Source of the DNA: Lunularia cruciata
Lineage: Eukaryota; Streptophyta; Marchantiopsida; Lunulariales; Lunulariaceae
Assembly (NCBI GenBank): GCA_948567375.1
Contig: OX419756.1
Location: forward strand, 11,289,001 to 11,353,000
Length of the DNA: 64,000 bases
Direction of reading: 5' to 3'
Numbering within the stretch: the stretch's first letter is position 1; the number at the start of each line of letters is the position of its first letter. Position numbers and translations under genes: made by a program. Below the pieces are notes generated by a model. The model did not search any database and had not been told where the DNA came from. It saw only the letters and a program-made list of their open reading frames with translations. Shown in pieces: positions 22,379-34,637 of the stretch.

Positions 22379-25300
22379 ACACGGGGTGACATAACTCTTA
22401 GGCCAGTTGGAACAAAATGTAAATGAGACAACATCCTATAATCAAGGATTTTAGGATGTAGATCAAGGTTCTCAAGAGGAAGGTCTATACTAACAACCAA
22501 TTGACAGCCTTATCCTCAATGCTACAAGGTCATACAAACTCCAAGTTCAAGGAGGCACAAATAGGCTTTGCAAATAAGGTTGCAAGCTAAAGAAATGAGC
22601 TCATAGAGCTCATTCAAATATTCAAAGAAGCGGGTAGTTTGTCATAAGTGCTACTAGATCATCTTGTAGATGAGTAGCCACCACAATAATATCTTAAAAT
22701 TGAACAATGGCAAACTTTGTCAAGAACAACTTAGACTCATCTAGTAGTTCAGTTACATCTCTTAGTCATAGCCAAGACACTTTATACCTATTAATATTTC
22801 ATAGAACATAGTTAGGATATGATCCTACATGGATGCCTACTCAACACAGTAGCAATTAGACAAGAAGGTGAAGTGGCCATTTCACATGGACAACACCTAC
22901 TTAAGGCCTAGATAAAGCTTAAATTAGGATAAGGTTAAGATAAGATTAGTGAGGACTAGATGTAATTAGAAGATTTAAAGCTCATTGTACTCATTAGATT
23001 TCTTTGCATCTAAGTACAAAATGTATATAGTGCTTAGACATGATGTTTCCAACATTCATTTGGTACATCTTTTCATTGTAGTTATGAAGCTTATACCATC
23101 AAGACTATCAAGTCGGTGTATTATAAGTGTATGCTCTTTGTATGAATGTCTATATGTATAACCACTTAATCATGAGGAATCTTGGCATAGAGGTCTAAGC
23201 ACTAGAGTGAAGGAATCATTCATGTAGAACTAGAGGGTAGACTCTAGGTGCTCGACATAGGTCAAAGATATTGTAATGGACTTTCACAAGCCTAAGTATC
23301 ATTAGTACCATGAATTGGAGACTAAGCAATATGAGCCATTCTAACCTCTTGTAAAGTAGTGCCTTTTAGGAAGTGTGGAAAACTATGTTACAATTTTAGA
23401 TCTCAAAGAGATAGGGCACTTGGAGGATCTAACTCCAACTTAGTTTGTGTGTTCCATACTACAATTTGTAAGACACACTGAGAATAACTGATCTTGTATG
23501 ACCCAAAGTTCATGAAGTGGGTGCGGATTGTAAAGCTTAGGACTATCAAGATGGTAATAGTTAGAAATTTGGTCAAGTAACATAGAGAGTAAGGAAATTA
23601 CAAAGAAAAGTGACCTTTTTTACACATGATCCATCATCTTTAGGAGTCCTTTGGACAACATTTCAATGAAAGTGATTTGTATTTGTTTATATTTCCATAG
23701 TATACAATAGGGTAGACTACCATCTTTTGGGAATGGCTTTGCCCAAGAGGTTAAATATAAAACAATTGGTTGTCATCATTGTGACACCTTTACCTCATTT
23801 TTGGGCATATCTAACTCATATCCTTGTGGGATTTATTGGTTCTTACCATGATATTACAAATTTGAACAACACCGTGTCCTTACACCTAGCATGAGCTTTG
23901 GCTTTGATATTTATATTGAAGCAATACAAGGCTCTTTAGAAGCTCCTAAGGAACCTTCCTACTTGAAGTTGTCTTCTTGGAGTGCATGCTAAGTTACCCT
24001 AGAAGCTTCCAAGGAAGTTTTCTTCTAGAATATTGTACTTGGCATACAAAATAAACTAGCCTAGAACTATAAGTATGAATTTGAAGTGTTCCTTATAGAA
24101 CCAATTGCTTATCTTCTAAAACTGTTCACACTTGTTGTGAAATTCCAAATATATTCTCTAAAGCTTGAGCTTCAAGTAACTCATCTATATCAAACTTTAT
24201 TTCACAATGCACTTACTCTACAATTATCATATTATTTTCCTTCTAAATTAATCCTTGAACTAGATCTACAAACCTACTGAGCACACTATCAAAATCATAT
24301 ATATCACTAATATTAAGTATTATGATTGAAGTACTTGAGGAATTACTTGTATTTTAATCAAGCAAACAATTATATAATCTCACATACCTCCAATATTATT
24401 TGATAGTTTTAGATGTTACCTTGAAATCCCAGGCCTTAACTAGCACTTTCAATATGATCTTGAAATTCAAACACATGACTAGCATTTTGACAGCAAAAAA
24501 ATTTCAATGTTATACAATAAATAATGTATTCTATTGAATTTTGAAGGAGTTGATTTGAATATCATTTCAATGTTCCTAGATTGACTAATCTTGAAGTATT
24601 TGGATAAAAAAATCTTACGTGATTGTGCATTCCTCAAGTGGTGGTAGATGTTAGTACTTTGATGATCTTATTATACATTAATAATTATACTCTTATTATC
24701 TTAAAAAATTATATATAATTTAAAAGTAAGTATAAATTGGTTGATATAATATATTATCATCAAAGCTTCAACATTAGATGTAAATAAAAGTCCCAAATTT
24801 GAAGTGTTTTTGATATTTTTCCTTAGAAAAACCCTTGAATTTTGAAGGCTGTTGATATCAAAAGAGGACATTTGGTTATACTATCAATGTTTGACAGTTT
24901 AACCAAATTTAACCATGGATAATTAAACCATTTGGTTAAACTATCCATGTTTGAAAATGATGATATCATTTTATCTTTAATCTTTTATAAGTTGTGAGTA
25001 GCAAGAGTTTATCAGGCTCTATCAAGTTCATAAAAAATAGGTACAAAAAATTATATTTTTTCTTAACAAGTTAACTCCAATCATTGAGTACAAAGGATTA
25101 TCATATTTTGATATAGTTGAAGTAATAAGAGCACTTTGAGTTTGAAATATCTCTTGATTTGAAAGTACTTTTGTTTCTCTTTTGGTCTGGAAAATTTTTT
25201 TAATGGTTGAAAAACCTTTAGGTGAAGGTATAGCCCATATATCTTATCTTTGAAGAACACTGAAAAATATAATACAACTTAATAAATTAAATAAAACCCT

Positions 25301-25986
25301 AGAGTGAGCTTGAGAAAAAAAAATATAATGACCCAAACTCAATATTCATCAAGATATGTATGAATATGTATATATATATATGTAATGTTCACTATAAGTC
25401 CTTGTTATTCTTGTAAGAAAGTACATCCTTACTAGTCTAATTTGTATTGATTTATAGAGGGTATTGATCTTTACATATACAGTTTTGAAAATATAGGATA
25501 TTAATTAGAGGTATAGTATGGAACTATATACACCTTGATGATACAATCAAAAAAAATAAAGATATATATAGTAGAATTATTTGTGTAGTATATAAATCTA
25601 GATCTAAATATAAACATAAATCTATTAAAGAAGATTATAGGGATAAAAAGAGGGACTTATAAAGAAATAAGACTTGATGTTTGGTTAGAACTTTATACTT
25701 TCAATGGAATGAGTCCATTTCCTTTGTTCTTAAAAAGTGAGTATTAAAATCTATACTTTCATAGCAATATACCTTTAGAAAAAGGAGAATATAGAAATGG
25801 TGTCTTGACATCACAATCAATAGGAAGTACGTACATTTTTGGTAGAGATAAGAATTATAAATTTCTTGGTATAAGTTATATTCTTACCAATTTGATAGTC
25901 CATTAAGATATAAAAAAATCTTTTATAAAATTAAAGGTATTGATGACCCTATCTAAGCATTGAATAACTAGTAACTTGATTGTTAA
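22379..25986. other. AT-rich intergenic DNA, no gene seen
   Basis: No gene or complete repeat is supported. Short inverted and direct motifs built on TTTGGTTAAACTATC(A/C)ATGTTTGA recur near 24868-24960. A short TA tract lies near 25370-25382. Confidence 0.45.
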
Positions 25987-26000
25987 TTTCTCTTGAAAAT

Positions 26001-27673
26001 GAGAGAAAGTGTGACAGTGTAGAAAACACAAAGGATGGGAAGACCTCATCAAGTTGTACAAGGGAGAGACAACAAAGGTAAAATAGGGCTAAGCCTTAAT
26101 AAAATCTCTATGAGAAATCTACCAAGATATCCAAGTCAAATGGTCTAAAAACAATTGGAGCATCCAAAGAAGCATCACCTAGTGTGATTGCTCTCTTATG
26201 GATTTCACCAGCCATGACCCTCTATAGAGCATTAGACACACATTGTCTAAAATATGCTACAAAGTATGAGAGTGAGAGTAGTACCTCTTGACGCCTTACA
26301 TGATATGCTCTTGTGCACTCCTTGACAAATGTGTCAAATGCCATATGCATTGCTCCATATAACTCCAAAGCTAGAGGAACAAAGAGGTGACCTTGCTGCA
26401 TGCCCCTATACTTGGAGACCTTATGACCTGTTGCTGCACTCACCATCCATCCAGGGGGATGGGTAATCACTCTCTTTGAAGCTATATCCTATGTAAGGTC
26501 CATAACCATGACATCCGCTACTATCATCTGATCATCTTGGACCAAGTATAAGTCTACCTTGACACATGTCACTTGCAAAGTATACAAATGCTCCTTCTAA
26601 GCCAAATATCCACTCTCTCATGCCATAGCGAACACTATGTCCCTAGTAGTATCATGGGTAGCTATCCTCTATCCTCCAAAGGGTTCCTTATGGACCATTA
26701 TTGCATCTAGTGTAGAACCACACTCACAAGTGAGTAATGAAGACGTAGATGGGTGGACCAAACCTTGGTGAAACCTCATTGTTATAGAGAATGTAGCTAA
26801 TGTGAGCCAAAATGCCCTAATGCATGGTCAAGCTAGGATGCAAGAGCCTACATCCTTGCTGGAGCAAGAGCAAAGATATGCTCTAGTAGTATGAAGAATG
26901 GACGAGTCAACTAAGAAGGATGTTGCATATGCTCACATTGTTGCTCCATCAAGGAAGATTGTAAACCTTTAGTCCAATCTGACAATATTGAAGCAAAAGA
27001 TAGAAAGTCCTTGCATGCACATGGTGATAGACTATCTCTCATTTGCCGCAATAACATCTGGAGAGAAAAGGATGTGTTCACCATCTCCATCACATAAGTC
27101 TCCAAAACTAGCCTATCAACAACCAAAATATGAGAAGAAAGTAGGTGTCAAGAGAGCTCAACTACCCAAAAATGATATAGGTGCCATCTCCTCCATAGAT
27201 AGCAAGCCATCCCCTCCACACAAGAATGGCAAAGTAGTTTGTCTATGTTTCAAATCCCTTGTCAAACACTCAAATGTCCCTAGTCCAATAATATCACCAA
27301 AGACTCACATAATCCTCCTATCAAAGGCTCTCAAACATGATAGAAAGGACAAGGAGGAGGGAATTGTATGGATGAGGTAAGATGATCAATGAGCAATACT
27401 AGAGGAGAGTATACCAAATGCCACCTGCGGATCTCCTAGTAATGAAAGGTCATCCATATTTGAGAACAACCTCTACAAGGGCAACATCTAAGAAGCACGT
27501 GACAAAATCCTTGGATCCTAATGGCACTCCAAGATCAAGTAGTCCATTTGTAAATGTGATACACTCCTTTAGAAGCTCAAGGTGGAGAGGGATATCTAAA
27601 GAGGACCATGCCTTACACTTTGACACCTTGACTCTCAAGCCTACTAAATGTAGCTTGGTAGTCAAAGGCCTGC
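26001..27673 (-). mobile_element. RLE non-LTR retroelement copy A, 3' half (decayed)
   Basis: The minus strand matches copy B from its 3' tip up to the RT region. The frame at 26222-26470 matches the endonuclease-domain C-terminus of copy B (shared KVSKYRGMQ.GHLFVPLALE and CTRAYHVRRQ). The frame near 27450-27680 matches its post-RT region (KLHLVGLRVKVSKC.AW). Between them, stops and indels break the ORF. Continuity resumes at 34638, after the inserted chromovirus. A candidate target duplication flanks the whole copy: TTTCTCTTGAAAAT (25987-26000) and TTTCTCTGAAAAT (36037-36049). Confidence 0.85.
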
Positions 27674-28418
27674 TGTAATACTCCAAGGGCAAGAGAAGAG
27701 AGAAAACACAGATTGCACACTCAAACATTCGATGCCCCAAGGAAGCACCTTCTCTTTATTATATAGACAAAGAGGATCTCCTCCAAGGAAGCTCCACCCT
27801 AGGATTAGGGACACATATAGGTGACATGTCAGCAAGAAAGCTCCACCCTTGGATTACTAACTTGGATGGGTGACATGTCTGGTCTAGGTCCTATCTGGTT
27901 GGTCAAACAAGCTTTGACCGGAAGGAATCTTTTAGGGAATCTTCTTGTAGGAATCTCAGAATCACGTGAGTAAGGTACCGTTGGAAAGCTCTCAACGAGA
28001 CAAAGCAGGGGGAGGTAAAGCCAGCCTTCCCAGCATTGAGGGGAGGGGAATCTGCACATTTTTAAGGCCTAATTCATCCGTTTAGGCCTTCGAAATTGCC
28101 TTCAAAGATTTCAGGCATATTTCGGTTCCTACTCTATTAGTAGAAGTCCCCCTTTGGTGATACCTCTTTCTGATCTGTTTAGTCCATCATTTGTAACATC
28201 CTTCCAGATGTTAATAAACCAATTCTCACCTTTAAATCATATGTCTAGCTATTGGTTCTTAGGTTCTCAAGTCTATTTTGGTTTCTGCCCTATTAGTAGA
28301 AGTAATCTTTTGGTGATACTTCTATCTTATCTATTTTGACCATCATGTATAACATCATTCTAGATGTTACCAAACCAAAGTTCACATCTAGATCATATGG
28401 CTAGCTCTTGGTATTACA
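27674..28418 (-). repeat. 3' LTR of the chromovirus (745 bp)
   Basis: Bounded by TGTAATAC at 27674 and GTATTACA ending at 28418. It aligns with 33547-34637 but lacks the 346-bp internal duplication. A TCTATATAATAAAG stretch (reverse complement near 27756-27769), about 90 bp from the LTR end, fits a TATA box and overlaps an AATAAA-like signal. Confidence 0.9.
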
Positions 28419-28433
28419 GACCTCCCTCCTTTT
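28419..28433 (-). other. Polypurine tract of the chromovirus
   Basis: On the minus strand AAAAGGAGGGAGGTC lies directly upstream of the 3' LTR. It is the expected primer for plus-strand synthesis and overlaps the TAA stop of the pol frame (28432-28434). Confidence 0.8.
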
Positions 28434-31400
28434 AAGACGCAACGTCCTCGTTGTGCAATTGTTGCTCAAATGCTTGCACCAACACAAGTGCATGTGCCAA
28501 ATTGGCAGCGGGCTCCCAGGTGGCTTCATAGAGGGGGTAACCTTTCCATTGTACTAGATAGTCCACCCGCGGATGAGGAGTACCACACATGCATTTTTGG
28601 AGAATCTACTCCACTTCATATTCCTCTATGCCATCAATGAGTGTCGGACAAGGTCAAATATCGTGTGTGAAATGACCTTGGCCTGATCGGGGAGCATATC
28701 TACGTAGTAGAGAGACATGGAACACTGGATGGATCTTCATGTGTGGTGGGAGCTCGAGGTGATAGGCCACAATGCCGATGCAACAAAGAATCAAGAAAGG
28801 CCCAATAAACCGAGGTTTGAGCTTACGAGGTCCAACTAATGTGAGGTTGGTTGTTGATAGCCACACTTGATCCCCAACATTGAACTCCATGTGCCTACGG
28901 TGTACATAAGCATACTGCTTCTGTCGATTTTGCGCAATCTGTAATCTGTGCTTGACGCTCTTCACTCCTTGTTGGATTCTAGAAACAAATGTGTTGACTG
29001 CATCGACCTTGGTAGCCACTGGACGGATCTTCATCAAGCTAGAAGGTTTGAAGGGATACTCACCATACATGAGGAAGAACGGAGTGACCTAGGTGGATGC
29101 ATTCACTGAATTGTTGTAAGCAAATTCCACCAATGGGAGTAGGATGTCCCACCTCTCTTGCTCTTCTAAGGTGAAGCCGCGTAACATGTCTTCAACCGTG
29201 CGATTAGCCCGCTCTATTTGGCCATCTGTTTGTGGGTGGTAAGCTGTGGACATGGCCAACTTGGTTTTGAAGAAACCAAAGAGTGTTCACCAAAACAAAC
29301 TGGTGAATTGGGTGCCTCTATCGATGATGAGTACTCTAGACAAGCCATGGTGAGCAAAGACTCCATCTAAGTATAATTGAGCTAGTTGTGGAGCAGTCAC
29401 CTCCTTGGTGGTAGGGCGTACATGAATCATTTTGCTGAGCCGGTCCACAAAGTCCACAATGGAGTCAAACACTGAGGTGGTCTTGGGTAATTCACATACA
29501 AGATCCATACTCACTTATTCCCAACGTTGGGTAGGAGTGGGGAGAGGTTGGAGGAGCCCTGCAAGAGCTTGATTAGAAGCTTTGTTCTGTTGACAAAGTA
29601 GGCAACTACGCACATAGTCCATCACGTCATTGCTCATCTTGGACCAATAGTAATGGCGCTTGACTGCATCCAAGGTCTTGTCCACTCCGATATGAGCTGC
29701 AATGGCCAAATCATGACATTCTGCTAAAATGGTGGTGCGTAATTTTGGGACATTTGGGATCCATAATCTGCCATCCCAAAAGGTGAGTCCTTGGGTGCTG
29801 GTGACACCTTTGGATGATTGTGCTTCTACAATCTGTGGATCAATTTTTGTTGCAGCCAGAATCTCTTGCCAGAATTCAGGGTTAATCTTAATCTCTGCCA
29901 CCAAGTTGTTGGCCATTGGCATGCGGGTGAATGCATCTGCAAGTTGCTTCTTACCTTCCACGTAGGTGATTGTCATGTTGAAGCATTGTCGCTACTCTGC
30001 CCACCGAATTTGGCGATGAGATAGATCCTTCTGCGTCTTGAGGTAGACTAGAGGTTTGTGGTCTGTCTCCACTACAAATGCCTTCTTGCCCAGGTAGTGC
30101 TTCCCATGCTTGGTTGCTAGAATGATGGCCAGCTCTTCTCGTTCTATGGTGTGGTAGTTGTGCTTTGTCGGTAACAACTTGCGAGAGAAATATGCAATTG
30201 GATGCCATCCGTCATGCCACTCTTGTTGTAGGACTGCTCCTATTGCTACGCTTGATGCATCTGTAGCCAACTTGATTGGACGTTTTGGGTCATACCACTT
30301 CAAGATTGGTGCATGTAGCAAGGCGGCCTTCAATTCTTGAGAGGCCAATTCTTGTGCAGTTCCCCATGTCCACTTCTTCCCCTTGCCAAGTAGTGCCGTT
30401 AAAGGCTGTGCAACCTTGGAGAAGTCCTTGACAAATCTACAATAGAATCCCGTCAACCCCAAGAAGCTCTTAAGTTGAGTTTGATCTTCTGGGGCACTCC
30501 ATTTTTGAATGACCTCTATTTTATCTGTCAATACTTGAATGCCCTCTGCACTTACTCTATGCCCTAAGTAGTCTACTTCAAACTTGCCAAACTCACACTT
30601 TGAGATTTTGGCATACAATTGATTTTGTCTTAGAATCTGGAGGACCTCTCATAGATGTTATTTGTGTTCTGTCATCGTGCTACTATATACTAATATATCA
30701 TCCAAGAAGACAATAACAGACTTATCCAAGTATGGACAAAACATGTCATTCATTAGACTCATGAAAGTGGCAGGTGCATTGGTGAGGCTAAAAGGCATCA
30801 CAAGATACTCAAAGTGGCCATACCTGGTTTTGAAAGGCGGTTTTGTACACATCCTCCTCTACAATTTGGATTTGATTGTAACCGCTCCGCAAGTCCAGTT
30901 TGGTGAAGTATCTCGCTCCATGGAGTTGATCAAATAGGTCATCCATGCAAGGTAAGGAGTATTTGTTCTTCACTGTTTGCTGATTGAGACCCTGATAGTC
31001 AATGCACATGCGCATTGTACCATCCTTCTTCTTTACAAACAAGACAAGGGCCCCATGTGGTGATACGCTAGGTTGGATGAACCCTTTCTGTAGCATCTCC
31101 TCAATTTGAGTCTTACACTCCTCCAACTCATGAGGTGATAGGCGATATGGGGCCTTATAAGGAGGTGTCTTCCCCGGGAGTGTCTCTATTTTGTGATCTA
31201 CTTGCCTTTTTGGTGGTAATCTTGAGGGTAGATCATCAGGAAAGACATCTTGAAACTCATCCACCACATCCTTCAATTTCTCAGGAATTTGTCCATTGAG
31301 TTGTGCACTTTGGACTTCTCTTATTAGACACATAAAACATCTATCGGTCTTACAGACGATTACCATCCCTACGACATATAGAGGTAGTTTCAGCCTGTGT

Positions 31401-31760
31401 GATTTTTCCTTAACCCCAATGATTGACCATTGGTGGGTTCTCACTACTTTCTTCCTCCAATCCACCATAGGGTTGTATTGCTCCATCCATGGCATGCCTA
31501 AAATTGCATCATAACGAGCTAACTGTATCACTCGCCACTCAATGGCTTCTTGATATTCTCCTATAGAGAGGGTTACCTGTCTAGGTAATGATTCAATCCT
31601 CTTTGTTTGCCCATTAAGTAACTCTACTTCTTCACTTCCATCTCTCTCTAGATCCATTCCCAATCTTATTGCAACAGAGCGAGACAAGAAATTCTATGTT
31701 GCTCCCGGATCTATTAATACTCTCACTTGATTACCTTCTAGGATTCCATTCACAACAATC
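28432..31760 (-). pseudogene. Chromovirus pol: protease, reverse transcriptase, RNase H, integrase, chromodomain (inactivated)
   Basis: In order on the minus strand: retropepsin with the active-site motif LIDPGAT (about 31700) followed at once by an in-frame TAG; RT (31280-30650) with [11 protein letters not shown] and the catalytic FLDD; RNase H (30618-29992) with [16 protein letters not shown] and the ETDHKPL region; integrase zinc finger (His-x3-type pair, then CLLCQQNK) near 29650; and the integrase core with SMDLV, IIDRGTQF and GQIERANR. The C-terminus is a chromodomain (YLVQWKGYPLYEATWEP, near 28500-28570). Damage includes the protease stop, a frameshift at about 30810-30850 inside RT, stops near 30650, and stops near 29990, 29515 and 29286. 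The chromodomain places it among chromoviruses, which are thought to target heterochromatin through it. Confidence 0.92.
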
Positions 31761-31775
31761 AATTGTGAGGTTGCC

Positions 31776-32961
31776 TTTCTGGATCTTTGCGCATTATTCT
31801 TCTTCCTTCCCTCACTTCTCTGCTTCCTTATTGAGCCAGTAAGGCCGTGAGGTACATTTACTGGGGATCCTCATTTTCCAAAGTGATTTCCACCTCCTCC
31901 TCTTCAATGTGCCTCTCCATGTTGTTCAAAGATCGCCTATACGAAGGCCGAGGGCCTCTAGGGAAACGAGCGTGACAGTTGGTAGATATGTGCCCAATAC
32001 GGCCACAATTGTAACAACGGCGTTGTTCTCCTCGAGTCCCTTCTCCTTGTGGGACTCCATCTCTTTGTTCTTCTACCCATCCCCGCTCCCCTTGAAGCGG
32101 TTGTGCTCCTTGATCCTGGAATCAAAGGTTGCCCAATTCCATCGGTACTGGTCCATCCATGTGTGACATTTCTGCCCGATAATGTTGAGGTGGAACTACT
32201 CCTTCACCTCCCCCTAATGCTCCTGCTATTCTTTGCGCACAAGCAATGGCTTCAAATACCGTGCGAGGGTTTTGCACCATGACTTCTTGGCAAATCCGCT
32301 CTTTCAACCCTCGTTTGAAATTGTAGAGAGCCTCTGCTGGACTCATGTCGGTAATTGCAACTTGTAGATCCAGAAATGCCTCCAAATACTCTTGTATGCT
32401 ATTCTTCTGTCTCAATCTCCATAGTCGAGTTCGAGCCATCTGCATAGAATCCACCAATTGGAAATTCTTTAGCAGTCCTTGCATTGCTGTCCATGTGACC
32501 TCCCTTCTCTCTACCAGCATGGATTGTTCCCAAGCATCATACCATGTGAGGGCTTTATTGGTCAAGTACCCACATGCAAACACGCCTACAGCATGCTCTG
32601 TGATCTCTGTGGAGAACAATCTGAAATATCGATTCATTCTTGAGATCCAATTTTCAACTACTCCCATCATACGTTGCCCCTTGTAAGGCTCGATGTTGCA
32701 GGTCTTCTTCATCCGGAGTAGTAATGAGGCTTCATCGTTGATAGGGTTCGTAGGCACGGGTGCCTCTCTAAGTACTTCAGTCGCAAGTACTGGGTTTTGA
32801 GATGGCTCTTCTTCTTGCATGGCTTGATCGTTCCTGAGGATCTGCACTTGACTTTGTAATGTCTCCATGGTCATCTTAATCTCTAAAAATTCATTCAACA
32901 TCCCTTGCATTCCTTGCACCAGCTCTTGCAACTGCGGATCCATGGTTCCTACAACACCCAA
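31776..32961 (-). pseudogene. Chromovirus gag with CCHC zinc knuckle
   Basis: The minus-strand frame 32961-32122 encodes a 279-residue capsid-type protein. It has an N-terminal helix, a W-x-R-Y-F capsid region (NWISRMNRYFRL), LTNKALTWYDAW and SIQEYLEAFLDL. A TGA stop follows the conserved PMELGNL. Beyond it, the frame contains the zinc knuckle CYNCGRIGHISTNC (CX2CX4HX4C, near 31970-32015), so the stop separates capsid from nucleocapsid. This may be a disabling mutation. Readthrough is possible but unsupported. Confidence 0.88.
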
Positions 32962-32996
32962 TTGCTAATGCCTACTTCAATATAGTGTCAATATAA

Positions 32997-33405
32997 TCAC
33001 TCTAGAAGACGCACGAACTTCAGAACTACCATTGGGACCTCAGAAGCTATCACTCGTTGATAATACTCCTCACCAAAATTCCTAACCACAAAATCTCTAA
33101 ACATCACTTTCGGCCTCACTACATAACGGATTTCTACTTGAGTGTTGAAAGGGAGAGGATTTGGGACATTCATATCCATACTATCATAATATAATGTAGA
33201 TTGTCAAATCCCACTCTCTATCATATATCACCACAGGTAGAATCATCGGGTTTGGTGAGTTCATCACTTTGTCCATGAATTCCGCACCAAAGTGATAAAC
33301 TAGCGATACCCTCAGCTGCTCACGCTGGATGTACATAACCTTGATGTGGAATGGGTTTGAGAATGGAAAGTTAGGTGCGGGAAATTGTCCTCCCGGTGCA
33401 TCCAT
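32997..33405 (-). CDS. Pair of small related ORFs in the chromovirus leader, between 5' LTR and gag
   Basis: Two minus-strand frames, 33405-33184 (73 codons) and 33179-32997 (60 codons), lie upstream of gag. They resemble each other. Each opens with Met-Asp and a Pro/Asn/Phe-rich start, followed by an IK(V/Y).Y(I/V).R-type stretch, a FG.E(F/Y) turn and a hydrophobic VP(V/M)V.. end, which suggests one ancestral unit was duplicated. I recognise no family. They may be a single broken leader ORF or a chance open region. Confidence 0.4.
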
Positions 33406-33533
33406 CCCCTCCGCTCTCTAAAGTTCTTCCTAAGTCTAGCGATTACTCTATGTTCTCCACCTCAAATTACTTAGTTTCAGTAGTTCGTGCTTATTCCAAG
33501 AGGGGTGATCCACTCTCTTGGACTAGAACACTC

Positions 33534-33545
33534 GCTTTGATACCA
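33534..33545 (-). other. Primer-binding site, initiator Met tRNA type
   Basis: On the minus strand TGGTATCAAAGC begins one base after the 5' LTR. It differs by one base from TGGTATCAGAGC, the complement of the plant initiator Met tRNA 3' end commonly used by plant LTR retroelements. Confidence 0.85.
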
Positions 33546-33546
33546 T

Positions 33547-34637
33547 TGTAATACTTCGAGGGCAAGAGAAGAGAGAAAACACATGTTGCACACTCAAACA
33601 TTTGATGCCCCAAAGGAGCACCTTCTCTTTATTATATAGACAAAGAGGATCTCCTCCAAGGAAACTCCACCCTAGGATTAGGGACACAGATAGGTGACAT
33701 GTCAGCAAGCTCCACCCTTGGATTACTTACTTGGATGGGTGAAATGTCTGGTCTAGGTCCTATCTGGTTGGTCAAACAAGCTTTGATCGGAGTGAATCTT
33801 TTAGGGAATCTTCCTGTAGGAATCTCAAAATCACGTATGTAAGGTACCGTTGGAAAGCTCTCGACAAGACAAAGCAAGGGGAGGGAAGGCCAGCCATTCC
33901 TCCAGTGAGGGGGGGGGGGGTCTACACATTTTTGAGGCCTAATTCATCCGTTTAGGCCTCCGAAATTGCCTTCAAAGATTTCAGGCATATTTCGGTTCCT
34001 ACTCTATTAGTAGAAGTCCTCCTTTGGTGATATCTCTTTCTGATCTGTTTAGTCCATAATATGTAACATACTTCCAGATATTACTAAACCAATTCTCACC
34101 TTTAAATCATATGTCTAGCTATTGGTTCTAAGGTTCTCAAGTCTATTAGGGAATCTTTTAGGGAATCTTCTTGTAGGAATCTCAGAATCACGTATGTAAG
34201 GTACCGCTGGAAAGCTCTCGACGAGACAAAGCAAGGGGAATGAAGGTTAGCCTTTTCTCTGTTGGGGGGGGGGGGACATTTTCGAGGCCTAATTCATCCA
34301 TTTAGGCCTCCAAAATTGCCTTCGAAGATTTCAAGCATATTTTGGTTCCTACTCTATTAGTAGAAGTCCCCCTTTGGTGATACCTCTTTTTGATCTGTTT
34401 AGTCCATCATGTGTAACATCCTTCCAGATGTTACTAAATCAATTCTCACCTTAAATCATATGTCTAGCTATTGGTTCTAAGGTTCTCAAGTCTATTTCGG
34501 TTTCTGCCCTATTAGTAGAAGTAATCTTTTGGTGATACTTCTATCTTATCTATTTTGATCATCATGTATAACATCATTCTAGATGTTACCAAACCAAAGT
34601 TCACATCTAGATCATATGGCTAGCTCTTGGTATTACA
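33547..34637 (-). repeat. 5' LTR of the chromovirus (1091 bp) with a 346-bp internal duplication in U3
   Basis: Bounded by TGTAATAC (33547) and GTATTACA (ending 34637). It exceeds the 3' LTR by exactly 346 bp, explained by a tandem copy: the block containing GGAATCTTCTTGTAGGAATC, GGTACCG.TGGAAAGCTCTCGA, a 12-base G run and the GGCCTAATTCATC block occurs at about 33800-34145 and again at about 34146-34490. The duplicated part lies upstream of the TATA-like stretch, so it is in U3. G runs are at 33909-33920 and 34264-34275. Confidence 0.88.

Larger units (their letters stand above)
27674..34637 (-). mobile_element. Ty3/gypsy chromovirus LTR retrotransposon, nested in RLE copy A
   Basis: A 6964-bp element on the minus strand. 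It starts TGTAATAC and ends GTATTACA, so its ends are inverted repeats. It is flanked by the 5-bp target duplication CCTGC (27669-27673 and 34638-34642), and the host RLE sequence reads continuously once it is removed. The 5' LTR is 33547-34637 and the 3' LTR 27674-28418. A primer-binding site, gag with zinc knuckle, protease, RT, RNase H, integrase, chromodomain and polypurine tract appear in the canonical Ty3/gypsy order. Several stops and at least one frameshift show it is no longer autonomous. LTR divergence (7 differences in the first 76 bp compared by eye) indicates an old insertion. Confidence 0.93.
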
